Of a DNA stretch of 19,460 nucleotides, positions 7,716-15,684 are shown piece after piece. Source of the stretch: Hyphomicrobiales bacterium (GTDB lineage: Bacteria; Pseudomonadota; Alphaproteobacteria; Rhizobiales; JALURZ01); NCBI GenBank assembly GCA_027058735.1, contig JALURZ010000278.1:1-19460 (forward strand), written 5' to 3'. Every line of letters starts with the position of its first letter. The first letter of the stretch is position 1. The translations under genes were made by a program, and so were the position numbers. The notes beneath the pieces were generated by a model, which saw only the letters and a program-made list of their open reading frames with translations, did no database searches and was not told the DNA's origin.

Positions 7716-7880
7716 ATGAGTAAGCTGTTTGCACGTTTCGTCAAAGACGAGTCTGGCGCCACGGCCATTGAGTATGGCCTCATTGCCGCCGGCATCGCCG
7801 TCGCGATCATCACGGTTGTTGGTACCCTTGGCACCAACCTCAGCGGTACGTTCGGTACTGTTGCAACGGGCGTTAACTAG
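7716..7880 (+). CDS. pilA: Flp/PilA type IVb pilin
   Basis: The product is a 54-aa prepilin. A 14-residue leader (MSKLFARFVKDESG) precedes the Flp motif ATAIEYGLI: cleavage after Gly14 by the prepilin peptidase leaves Glu at +5 and Tyr at +6. The mature pilin is 40 aa, nearly all a hydrophobic helix with a short Thr/Gly-rich tail, a usual size for Flp pilins. ATG 7716 has AAGGAG 8 nt upstream. An in-frame ATG at 7626 would add 30 residues ahead of the leader and is rejected. It is monocistronic: CtrA-like boxes upstream, strong terminator downstream. It is the major fibre subunit for the secretion machinery at 8083-16659. Confidence 0.96.
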   Translation: MSKLFARFVKDESGATAIEYGLIAAGIAVAIITVVGTLGTNLSGTFGTVATGVN

Positions 7881-7949
7881 GCCGTCTGTTTGACCGGCTC
7901 ACGCGTTCGCGCATTCGCGCCCGCGCGGTTTGGGCTGGCCTGATCAAGA

Positions 7950-7992
7950 GCCGCCGGTTTGTGTCGAGGCACAGGCCGGCGGCCTTCTTTTT
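7950..7992 (+). terminator. Intrinsic terminator after pilA
   Basis: A 14-bp stem (GCCGCCGGTTTGTG / CACAGGCCGGCGGC, two G-U pairs) has a 6-nt loop and is followed by CTTCTTTTTG. It separates the short, probably abundant pilA transcript from cpaA. Confidence 0.88.
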
Positions 7993-8011
7993 GCGCCGCC
8001 GCGCCGCGCAT

Positions 8012-8027
8012 TTTACCGATCCTTTAC
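8012..8027 (+). promoter_or_regulatory. CtrA-like box ahead of cpaA
   Basis: TTTAC-N6-TTTAC, within TTTTAC-N6-TTTACC (8011-8028), has the same fixed bases as the site ahead of the second tadG copy. It lies 55 nt before cpaA ATG 8083. Function is inferred from recurrence and spacing. Confidence 0.4.
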
Positions 8028-8082
8028 CCCTGGCCGGCACGATTGAACCCCCGCCGCATGACGCAACTGCCAGAGCGACCCG

Positions 8083-8586
8083 ATGCCGTCTTCACTGCTG
8101 ATCCTGATTTTTCCCGCCATCATGGCCTATGCCGCGGCAAGCGATCTTTTGACCATGAAGATTGCAAACTGGGTGCCGCTGGCGCTCATCGCCGCATTTT
8201 TCATTCTGGCGGTGCCGGCCGGCATGGATTGGGCCACGATGGCCCAGCACGTGCTGGGCGGCATGGCGATGCTGGTGCTGGGCTTCGCGCTGTTTGCGTT
8301 CGGCTGGATCGGGGGGGGCGATGCGAAGCTGTTTGCGGCCACCTGTTTGTGGTTCGGCTGGTCGCAGATACTGGAATATATCGTCATCGGCGGCCTGCTC
8401 GGCGGCGGTCTGACCCTTATTGTGCTGAGTTTTCGCTGGATGCCCCTGCCGCAGGCGATTGCCGGCCAGACCTGGGTGGCGCGGCTGCACGGCCGGGGCA
8501 ATGGGGTGCCCTACGGCATAGCGCTGGCCGCCGCCGCGATGATCGTTTTTGCGAGATCTCCGTGGATGTCGGCGCTGGGCGGCTAG
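8083..8586 (+). CDS. cpaA: Prepilin peptidase CpaA/TadV (A24 aspartic protease)
   Basis: The product is a 167-aa polytopic inner-membrane protein with five or six hydrophobic segments. The two catalytic Asp of the A24 family are present: Asp21 in ASDLLTMKI and Asp80 in GGGDAKL. The length fits CpaA/TadV, which lacks the N-terminal methyltransferase domain of PilD. It should cleave PilA after Gly14 and probably the TadE-like pseudopilins. The ribosome site before ATG 8083 is weak (AGAGCG). The GGGD motif is encoded by a run of eight G (8311-8318). It is first of the machinery genes, 132 nt ahead of cpaB, and that gap contains another CtrA-like box. Confidence 0.93.
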   Translation: MPSSLLILIFPAIMAYAAASDLLTMKIANWVPLALIAAFFILAVPAGMDWATMAQHVLGGMAMLVLGFALFAFGWIGGGDAKLFAATCLWFGWSQILEYIVIGGLLGGGLTLIVLSFRWMPLPQAIAGQTWVARLHGRGNGVPYGIALAAAAMIVFARSPWMSALGG

Positions 8587-8624
8587 GCGCGCACTATTCG
8601 GGTCCGGCCAAAATGCACCAGCGG

Positions 8625-8640
8625 TTAACCCTAATTTGAC
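8625..8640 (+). promoter_or_regulatory. CtrA-like box ahead of cpaB
   Basis: TTAAC-N6-TTGAC is 9/10 against TTAAC-N6-TTAAC, the best match to that form in the window. It is about 78 nt before cpaB ATG 8719, in the cpaA-cpaB gap, so cpaB onward may have its own promoter. Confidence 0.5.
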
Positions 8641-8718
8641 CATTGCCGGGTCACAATCGGCGTCAGGGAGTTTGGTGTGTCCGGTGCGTTGCCGGTGTTT
8701 GTTTGGAAAGTTCGCGTC

Positions 8719-9519
8719 ATGAGGCTCGCACGTATCGCCGTATTGGGAGTGGCTCTGGGTTCCGCCGTCGTCGCCGGGCTGCTGGCCAAAGGCATGGTCA
8801 CCGGCACCAAATCAGCGGAAACGCCGGAAGCAAAACAATTCGACACGATGGAAGTGCTTGTCGCCTCGCGTGATATTGCACTGGGGAGCAAGGTGTCCGC
8901 CTCCTCGCTCCAGTGGGTTGATTGGCCGAAGGCCGCCGTCAATAGCCGCTATATTACCCGGTCGGGCGCGCCGGACGCCTTGAACAAACTCACCGGCGCG
9001 GCGGCCCGCTCGCAGATTCTGTCCGGCGAGCCGATCGTCAAAGCCAAGCTGGTGACGGTCGAGGGCAACGGCTTCATGTCGGCGATCCTGAAATCGGGCA
9101 TGCGCGCCATTTCGGTGAAGATTTCACCGGAAACCGGCGCCGGCGGGTTTATTCTGCCCAACGACCATGTCGATGTGATCCTGACCCGCCAGATGCGCAG
9201 CGCCGGCCGCGAGCAGTTTCGCTCCGAAACCATCCTGAGGAATGTGCGCGTGCTGGCCATCGACCAGGCGATCGACACCAGCAAGAAGGGTGCGGAGCAG
9301 GTTGCCGTAGGCAAGACCGCGACGCTTGAGTTGTGGCCGGCGCAGGCTGAATCGCTGGCGCTGGCGGAATCCATGGGGTCCATTTCTCTGTCGTTGCGCA
9401 GCCTGACGGACGCGGGATCAAACGGCAAGACCGATGAGGCCGGGCGCACCGGGCGGCGCAAGGGCACGGTGACGGTGTTGCGCTATGGCGTGGCGTCGTC
9501 GGTCCAGACCGGCCGCTAG
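8719..9519 (+). CDS. cpaB: Flp pilus assembly protein CpaB/RcpC
   Basis: The product is 266 aa. An N-terminal membrane segment (about residues 5-27) is followed by a SAF domain at about 43-112 (MEVLVASRDIALGSKVSASS, then LQWVDWPK) and the RcpC/CpaB domain with GFILPNDHVDVILTR near 149-163. CpaB is a periplasmic, inner-membrane-anchored protein thought to connect with the outer-membrane secretin. ATG 8719 with GGAAAG 8 nt upstream is preferred. GTG 8677 with GGGAG would add 14 residues and cannot be fully excluded. The stop TAG overlaps the AGGAG ribosome site of cpaC, so the two are translated as a unit. Confidence 0.92.
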   Translation: MRLARIAVLGVALGSAVVAGLLAKGMVTGTKSAETPEAKQFDTMEVLVASRDIALGSKVSASSLQWVDWPKAAVNSRYITRSGAPDALNKLTGAAARSQILSGEPIVKAKLVTVEGNGFMSAILKSGMRAISVKISPETGAGGFILPNDHVDVILTRQMRSAGREQFRSETILRNVRVLAIDQAIDTSKKGAEQVAVGKTATLELWPAQAESLALAESMGSISLSLRSLTDAGSNGKTDEAGRTGRRKGTVTVLRYGVASSVQTGR

Positions 9520-9530
9520 GAGTGAGATCG

Positions 9531-11009
9531 ATGCGCAATCTGCAGATATTCGCACAACCTCGCACGGGCCCGGGGCGTATTGCGCCGATAGGCCTGGCAG
9601 TGGCCGTGCTGGTCGCGCTGGTGCAGTTCGCCTTCGTTTCGCCCGCCCTGATCGGCTCGCTGCGTGCCGCTGAACTCGATGGCGGGCCGGGCGAGGTCAC
9701 CTTGCGTGAATCCGCGACCAGGCAATATGTCAAGATCGGCCTCAACAAATCGCTGATTGTCCGCCTGCCGCGCCCGGCGCGCGACATTCTCGTGGGCAAT
9801 CAGAAAATCGTCGATGCGGTCTTGCGCACCGCCAAGACCACCTATCTCCTGGGCAAGACGGTGGGACAGTCCAACGTCTTTTTCTTCGATGCGCAGGGCC
9901 GCCAGATCCTCAATCTGGAAGTGCAGGTCGAGCGTGACCTGGCCGTCTTGAAACGCATGTTGCGCAGGCTCGTGTCGCGCAACAACATCAAGCTTGATTC
10001 CATCAACGACACGGTGATTCTGACCGGAACCGTTTCCAATTCATCGGAAGCCAGGCGCGCTGCCGATCTCGCCGCGCGCTTCACGGGCGATCCGAAAAAA
10101 GTCCTCAACATGCTGACGACGGCGGGCAAGGACCAGGTGCTGCTCAAGGTGTCGGTCGTTGAAATGCAGCGCACCGTGCTCAAACAGCTTGGCGTCGATC
10201 TGTCCAACACGCTGAATATCGGCAGCACGGTGATCAATCTCGCCACCGCCAATCCGTTCACGCTGTTTGGCTCGCCATTGTCCACCACCGCGCTTGCCGG
10301 CACCGCGCAAAGTGGCGGCGATTCGGTCAGCGCCACCTTGCGGGCGATGGAGCGCAATGGCCTGACCCGCACATTGGCGGAACCGACGCTGACCGCGATC
10401 AGCGGCGAATCGGCGAAATTTCTCGCCGGCGGCGAGTTTCCGGTGCCCTCCTCGCGCGACAGCGACGGCAATGTGGTCGTTGAATTCAAACCGTTCGGTG
10501 TCGGTCTGTCGTTCACCCCGACGGTCCTGAGCGAAGGCCGCATCAGCATGAAAATTTCCACCGAGGTCAGCGAGACCACGAGCGAGAACGCGTTTGTCCT
10601 CGGCGGCGCCACGCAAACCACCCTGACGGTTCCCGGTCTGCGGGTGCGGCGCGCGGAAACCACGGTCGAGCTTCCCAGCGGCGGTTCGATGGTCATGGCG
10701 GGGCTCATTCAGGAGACCACCAAGCAGAACCTGAACGGGGTTCCGGGGATCAAGGATATCCCGGTACTGGGCGCGTTGTTCCGCAGCCGCGACTTTCAGT
10801 CGGCTGAAACCGAACTGGTCGTCATCGTGACACCTTACATCGTGCAGCCGACCTCGCGCGGCGCGCTGTCGGATCCCGATCAGAATTTTCGGCAGGCCAA
10901 TGATGCGCAGACCATGCTGCTGGGACGCCTGAATAAAGTTTACGGCGTCGCCGGCGGCGCACTGCCGAACGGCAAATATCATGGCAGCTACGGGTTCATC
11001 GTCGAATAG
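9531..11009 (+). CDS. cpaC: Outer-membrane secretin CpaC/RcpA
   Basis: The product is 492 aa. A signal segment at about residues 17-47 is followed by a pil_N domain (about 63-135), a BON-like domain (about 138-200) and a secretin barrel domain from about 250 to 440. The secretin signature VPGIKDIPVLGALF is at 404-417, then ELVVIVTPYIVQP. It should form the ring through which the Flp pilus crosses the outer membrane. AGGAG (9518-9522) is 8 nt before ATG 9531; GTG 9522 lies on that site and is rejected. Its pil_N domain is echoed by the small separate protein at 6721-7221. It is followed 18 nt later by cpaD. Confidence 0.94.
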   Translation: MRNLQIFAQPRTGPGRIAPIGLAVAVLVALVQFAFVSPALIGSLRAAELDGGPGEVTLRESATRQYVKIGLNKSLIVRLPRPARDILVGNQKIVDAVLRTAKTTYLLGKTVGQSNVFFFDAQGRQILNLEVQVERDLAVLKRMLRRLVSRNNIKLDSINDTVILTGTVSNSSEARRAADLAARFTGDPKKVLNMLTTAGKDQVLLKVSVVEMQRTVLKQLGVDLSNTLNIGSTVINLATANPFTLFGSPLSTTALAGTAQSGGDSVSATLRAMERNGLTRTLAEPTLTAISGESAKFLAGGEFPVPSSRDSDGNVVVEFKPFGVGLSFTPTVLSEGRISMKISTEVSETTSENAFVLGGATQTTLTVPGLRVRRAETTVELPSGGSMVMAGLIQETTKQNLNGVPGIKDIPVLGALFRSRDFQSAETELVVIVTPYIVQPTSRGALSDPDQNFRQANDAQTMLLGRLNKVYGVAGGALPNGKYHGSYGFIVE

Positions 11010-11027
11010 CGGTTTGGAGTGAGTGAA

Positions 11028-11774
11028 ATGGCCAGAACAACGGATCAGCACAATGTGGCGCCCGCCCGCCGCACGCGCCGCAATCTGGCGCTGGTGATTG
11101 CCGCGGTGGGCCTGCCGGTGCTTGGGGGATGCGCGGGCCAGTTGGCCGGTGTAACCGCGGACACGGGCCGTTCCGTTTCCTATCAGGACCGCCTTCCGAT
11201 TAAGGTTTCGCGCGCCACCAGCACGCTCAGGGTGCCCGTCGGGCGCACCGTACAGGGGCTCAGCGGCCCGAAGCGTGCGCAAATCAGCCGGTTTCTGCAA
11301 GTCTACAAAGACCGCGGCGCCGGCAAATTGCGGGTTTCGCGCCCTGTGGGCACGCCGAACCAGTATACGGCCAGTGCGACGGTGGGGCAGATCAGCCAGA
11401 TGATTGACCGGATCGGCGTGCCGCGTGAATCGATTATTCTGAGTGCCTATCAACCCTCCGGCAAAAGGGCGAACGCCCCCATCATCCTGAGCTATATCCG
11501 CTACACCGCGAAGGCCGCGCCGTGCGGCGACTGGTCCACCAATCTGGCGGTGACCTACCGCAACAGGCCCTATCCCAATTTCGGCTGCGCGACCCAGGCG
11601 AACCTCGCCGCCGTGGTGGCCAATCCGGGTGATCTCGTGAAGCCGAGGACGATGACGCCCCCCGACGCGATCCGGCGCGACAACACCTTCGAACTCTACC
11701 GCAAGGGCGAAGTGACCGCGGCGCAGAAATCTGACGAGGAAAAAGCAAAAGTGAGCACGGTGGGCGATGAGTGA
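11028..11774 (+). CDS. cpaD: Pilus assembly lipoprotein CpaD
   Basis: The product is 248 aa. It starts with a basic N-terminus and a lipoprotein signal ending in LPVLGGC, with the lipidated Cys at residue 35. The body matches CpaD: SYQDRLPIKV near the start, then KLRVSRP, then the C-terminal landmarks CGDWSTNLAVTYRNRPYPNF and DLVKPRTMTPPDA. CpaD is an outer-membrane lipoprotein that helps secretin assembly. GGAG 8 nt upstream favours ATG 11028 over GTG 11019. The 3' end overlaps cpaE by 8 nt, suggesting translational coupling. Confidence 0.93.
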   Translation: MARTTDQHNVAPARRTRRNLALVIAAVGLPVLGGCAGQLAGVTADTGRSVSYQDRLPIKVSRATSTLRVPVGRTVQGLSGPKRAQISRFLQVYKDRGAGKLRVSRPVGTPNQYTASATVGQISQMIDRIGVPRESIILSAYQPSGKRANAPIILSYIRYTAKAAPCGDWSTNLAVTYRNRPYPNFGCATQANLAAVVANPGDLVKPRTMTPPDAIRRDNTFELYRKGEVTAAQKSDEEKAKVSTVGDE

Positions 11775-13059
11775 TCTGGTTCAGACTATCGATGAGGAGG
11801 GCACGCTTCCGGCGGCGATCTCCATTCCGCGTATTTCGATTCACGCGTTCTGCGATCTGCCGGAAACGGCGAAAATCCTGCAGGGCGCCGCCAGCGACCG
11901 CCGCTTGTCGCGGGCCCATACCAATGTTCAGACGGGCGGCATCGCGGGGGCGGTGAAATATTTCGACGATACGCCGACGCCGAACCTGCTGATCGTCGAG
12001 TCGCGGGCCGGGCGCGACCAGGTGCTGGACGATCTTGCGCGCCTCTCGAAGGTCTGCGACAGCGGCACCAAGGTGGTGGTGATCGGCCATGTCAATGACG
12101 TGCTGCTGTACCGCCAGCTCATTCAGGATGGCGTCAGCGAATATGTGGTGGCGCCGTTCACCCAATTGCAGATTATCGAATCGATCGCCAGTCTCTACAA
12201 TGCCCCCGGTTCCTCGCCGCTCGGCCGCGTCACCGCCTTTGTCGGGGCGAGCGGGGGGGCCGGCTCCAGCACCCTGTCGCATAATATCGGCTGGGCGATG
12301 GCGAAAATCGCCGGCAGGAACACGGTCATCGTCGATCTGGATATTCCGTTCGGCACGGCCGGGCTGAACTTCAACCAGGATCCCCCGCAAGGCGTGGCCG
12401 AAGCCCTGTCCGCGCCCGACCGGATTGACGACACGCTGCTTGATCGCCTGTTGACCCGCTGCACCGAGCAACTGAGTCTGCTGGCGGCACCCGGCCTGAT
12501 TGACCGGGATGTCGCCATCGACGAAGAGGGTGTTGAGCGGCTGCTCGATGTCGTGCGCCGCAACGTGCCCAACATCGTTGTCGATGTGCCCCATGTCTGG
12601 GGCCCGTGGGCGCGCAAGGTTCTGGTGGGCGCGGATGATATCGTCATCACCGCGACCCCCGATCTCGCCAGTCTCAGGAATGGCAAGAACCTGTTCGATT
12701 TTCTCAAGTCGGCGCGCGCCAATGACAGCGAACCCAAACTGGTCATCAATCAGGTGGGCGTGCCGAAGAAGCCGGAGATCGGGCCGAAGGAATTTGCCGC
12801 CGCCCTGGAGACCGAGCCGGTGCTGATCCTGCCCTATGACCCGCAACTGTTCGGCACCGCGGCCAATAACGGGCAGATGATCGACGAAGTGAACGCCAAG
12901 AACAGGACTGCGGACGGCATCGTGTTCCTCGCCCGGATGCTCGCCGGCACGGGCGAGCCGGCGGCCAGGCAGAGCCGCTCCTTGCTTTCACCCATACTGA
13001 GCCGCTTTTCGCGCGGCAAAGGCGAGAAAGCGGATGCCGGCAGCAGGGGCGCGGCATAA
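11767..13059 (+). CDS. cpaE: Pilus localization ATPase-like protein CpaE/TadZ
   Basis: The product is 430 aa. An N-terminal receiver-like domain (to about residue 145) shows the pattern LLIVESRAG ... VVVIGHVND ... GVSEYVVAPF; Glu replaces the usual phospho-Asp, so it is probably an atypical, unphosphorylated receiver. A ParA/MinD-like domain follows (about 155-395), with the P-loop VGASGGAGSSTLSHN and VIVDLDIPFG. The P-loop lacks both Lys of the MinD-type motif. CpaE/TadZ proteins place the pilus apparatus at the cell pole. The start overlaps the end of cpaD, and the stop overlaps the start of cpaF by 1 nt (TAATG). Confidence 0.93.
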   Translation: MSDLVQTIDEEGTLPAAISIPRISIHAFCDLPETAKILQGAASDRRLSRAHTNVQTGGIAGAVKYFDDTPTPNLLIVESRAGRDQVLDDLARLSKVCDSGTKVVVIGHVNDVLLYRQLIQDGVSEYVVAPFTQLQIIESIASLYNAPGSSPLGRVTAFVGASGGAGSSTLSHNIGWAMAKIAGRNTVIVDLDIPFGTAGLNFNQDPPQGVAEALSAPDRIDDTLLDRLLTRCTEQLSLLAAPGLIDRDVAIDEEGVERLLDVVRRNVPNIVVDVPHVWGPWARKVLVGADDIVITATPDLASLRNGKNLFDFLKSARANDSEPKLVINQVGVPKKPEIGPKEFAAALETEPVLILPYDPQLFGTAANNGQMIDEVNAKNRTADGIVFLARMLAGTGEPAARQSRSLLSPILSRFSRGKGEKADAGSRGAA

Positions 13060-14684
13060 TGTTCGGCAAGCGGGGCGAGACGGACGGGGCCAAGGCCCCG
13101 CAACGGCCCTCGCCTCCGGCGCGCGAGCCTGCGCGCGCGCCAAGCCTGCCCGAAACCGGCGTCCCTGACTTGCCGTTCGCGGATGCCGGTGCGGCCCGCC
13201 CGCGCGATCATGCGCTACCCGGTGCCTGTGCGCCCGAGCCTGCCCGTGGCGAAGCCCCCGAGCCCCGCGCGCCCGCTCCACCGGCGAAAAAACCGGCGGC
13301 CCCGGCGCCCTCGGGCCTTGACTCCCGCGGGCCGGCGAAGACCGAGGCCCAACCGCGCTCCGAAGACTACTACAAAGTCAAGACCACCATTTTCAACGCG
13401 CTGATCGACGCCATCGATCTGGCGCAACTGGCGCAGCTCGATCGCGACGAAGCGCGTGAGGAAATCCGCGATATCGTCAACGAGATCATTTCGATCAAGG
13501 GCGTCGTCATGAGCATCTCCGAGCAGGAAGACCTGCTGGAGGACATCTGCAACGATGTGCTCGGCTACGGCCCGCTGGAGCCGCTGCTGGCGCGCGACGA
13601 TATCGCCGACATCATGGTCAACGGCGCGGAGCGCACCTTCATCGAGGTCGATGGCAAGGTCCAGGATACCGCCGTCCGTTTCCGCGACAACGACCAGCTG
13701 ATGAATATCTGCCAGCGCATCGTCAGCCAGGTCGGCCGGCGGGTGGACGAAGCCAGCCCGATCTGCGATGCGCGCCTTCCAGACGGCAGCCGCGTCAATG
13801 TGATCGCTCCGCCGCTGGCGATCGATGGCGCCGTGTTGACCATCCGCAAGTTCAAGAAAGACAAGCTCAAAATGGAGGATCTTGTCAGATTCGGCTCGAT
13901 CACGCCGGAAGGGGCAAAGATACTCGGCATCATCGGCAAGTGCCGCTGCAATGTCATAATTTCGGGCGGCACCGGGTCTGGCAAAACCACCCTGCTCAAT
14001 GCGCTGACGGCGTTCGTGGAGGCGGACGAACGGGTTATCACATGCGAGGACTCAGCGGAACTGCAGCTTCAGCAGGCCCATGTGGTGCGCCTGGAAACGC
14101 GCCCGCCGAACCTCGAGGGCGAAGGCGAGATCACGATGCGCGATCTGGTCAAGAACTGCCTGCGCATGCGCCCTGAGCGCATCATTGTCGGCGAGGTGCG
14201 CGGCCCCGAGGCGTTCGATCTGTTGCAGGCCATGAATACCGGCCATGACGGCTCCATGGGCACGCTCCATGCGAACTCCCCGCGCGAGGCCCTCAGCCGG
14301 CTCGAAAGCATGATCACGATGGGCGGGTTTTCGCTGCCCTCCAAGACCATCCGCGAAATGATCGTCGGCTCCATAGACGTCATCATCCAGGCGGCGCGCC
14401 TGCGCGACGGGACGCGCCGGATCACCCATATCACCGAAGTGCTGGGGGCCGAAGGCGAGGTCATCACCACCCAGGATCTGTTCGTCTACGAGATGGACGG
14501 CGAGGATGCCAACGGCAATATCATTGGCGCGCATCGCTCGACCGGCATCGCGCGGCCCAATTTCTGGGAACGGGCGCGCTACTACAACGAAGAACTCAAT
14601 CTGGCCACGGCGCTGGAGGCCGCGGAACGCCGCGAGGCGGGCGGTGGCAAGGCCGGCAATGGCGGGGGACAGGCGCGTGTTTGA
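13059..14684 (+). CDS. cpaF: Type II/IV secretion ATPase CpaF/TadA
   Basis: The product is 541 aa. About 105 N-terminal residues are Pro/Ala-rich and look disordered. The conserved N-terminal domain (from YYKVKTTIF near residue 106) and the ATPase core follow: Walker A GGTGSGKT at 303-310 (Lys309), Walker B region IIVGEVRG with Glu379, and the HANS box in GTLHANSPREAL. CpaF hexamers power Flp-pilus assembly at the cytoplasmic face, with TadB and TadC as the membrane platform. ATG 13059 shares one base with the cpaE stop; the 3' end overlaps tadB by 8 nt. Confidence 0.95.
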   Translation: MFGKRGETDGAKAPQRPSPPAREPARAPSLPETGVPDLPFADAGAARPRDHALPGACAPEPARGEAPEPRAPAPPAKKPAAPAPSGLDSRGPAKTEAQPRSEDYYKVKTTIFNALIDAIDLAQLAQLDRDEAREEIRDIVNEIISIKGVVMSISEQEDLLEDICNDVLGYGPLEPLLARDDIADIMVNGAERTFIEVDGKVQDTAVRFRDNDQLMNICQRIVSQVGRRVDEASPICDARLPDGSRVNVIAPPLAIDGAVLTIRKFKKDKLKMEDLVRFGSITPEGAKILGIIGKCRCNVIISGGTGSGKTTLLNALTAFVEADERVITCEDSAELQLQQAHVVRLETRPPNLEGEGEITMRDLVKNCLRMRPERIIVGEVRGPEAFDLLQAMNTGHDGSMGTLHANSPREALSRLESMITMGGFSLPSKTIREMIVGSIDVIIQAARLRDGTRRITHITEVLGAEGEVITTQDLFVYEMDGEDANGNIIGAHRSTGIARPNFWERARYYNEELNLATALEAAERREAGGGKAGNGGGQARV

Positions 14685-15672
14685 CGGAAATCTCGGCGTT
14701 ATCCTCATATCCCTGATGGCGGCGGTCGCCGTGGCCGGGCTGGCGGCGGCCCTGTTCTATCCGGCGATCGCCGGCGGCGGGCAGAGCAGCAGGCGGCTGG
14801 CGGAGGTGAAAAGCCGCAGCGTTGACACAAAACGCACGAGCCGCGGGGCCGATGCCGGCCGCAACCGCCGGCGCCAGGTGCAAGAAACCCTCAAGCAGCT
14901 TGACGCCCAGAAAAAGAACAAGAAAAAGCGCGTTCCCCTGCGCATCCGCATCGAGCAGGCGGGCCTGGGAATTTCGGTTCGCGCATTCTGGGTCATGAGC
15001 ATTCTGTTCGGGCTGTTTGTCGCCTTTGTCGTGCTGGTTACCGGCTCGGGATGGGCGGTGACGGCGATTACCGCCTTCGTGGCCAGCGTGGGCGTGCCGC
15101 GCTGGTTTCTGGGATATGCCAAGAAACGGCGCATGACGAGGTTTTTGAACGAGTTCGCCAATGCCATCGATGTGGTGGTGCGCGGCGTCAAGTCCGGCCT
15201 TCCGGTCAATGACTGTTTCCAGATCGTCGCCAAGGAATCCGCCGATCCGGTCGGGCCGGAATTCAGGCGCATCGTGGAGGGCCAGCGTCTCGGGGTAACC
15301 CTGGAACAGGGCATGGAGCGCATGTATGAGCGCATGCCGCTGGCGGAGGTCAACTTCTTGAGCATCGTGATGACGATCCAGAAGAAAACCGGCGGCAACC
15401 TCGCCGAAGCGCTCGCCAATCTTTCCACCGTGCTGCGGGACCGCAAGAAGATGCAGGGCAAGATCAAGTCCATGAGCCAGGAGGCCAAATCGTCGGCCGC
15501 CATCATTGGTGCCCTGCCGATCATCATCATGCTGCTGGTCTACATGACGAGCCCGGAATACATCACCATCCTGTGGACCGACCGCCTCGGCCAGGTGATG
15601 CTGGTCGGGTGCGCGGTGTGGATGACCATCGGTGTTCTGGTGATGAGAAAAATGATCAATTTCGATTTCTAG
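14677..15672 (+). CDS. tadB: Inner-membrane platform protein TadB
   Basis: The product is 331 aa. It has an N-terminal membrane helix (about 6-28), a basic Lys/Arg-rich cytoplasmic stretch (about 45-90), two helices near 105-145, a type II secretion F (T2SSF) domain at about 155-280 (RFLNEFANAIDVVVRGVKSG, then MTIQKKTGGNLAEALANLS), and two C-terminal helices. TadB and TadC form the platform acted on by CpaF. The start is taken as GTG 14677, 7 nt after GGGGGA and overlapping the end of cpaF; ATG 14659 in the same frame is an alternative adding six residues. The gap to tadC is 12 nt. Confidence 0.92.
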   Translation: MFDGNLGVILISLMAAVAVAGLAAALFYPAIAGGGQSSRRLAEVKSRSVDTKRTSRGADAGRNRRRQVQETLKQLDAQKKNKKKRVPLRIRIEQAGLGISVRAFWVMSILFGLFVAFVVLVTGSGWAVTAITAFVASVGVPRWFLGYAKKRRMTRFLNEFANAIDVVVRGVKSGLPVNDCFQIVAKESADPVGPEFRRIVEGQRLGVTLEQGMERMYERMPLAEVNFLSIVMTIQKKTGGNLAEALANLSTVLRDRKKMQGKIKSMSQEAKSSAAIIGALPIIIMLLVYMTSPEYITILWTDRLGQVMLVGCAVWMTIGVLVMRKMINFDF

Positions 15673-15684
15673 GGCGCCGCGGCG

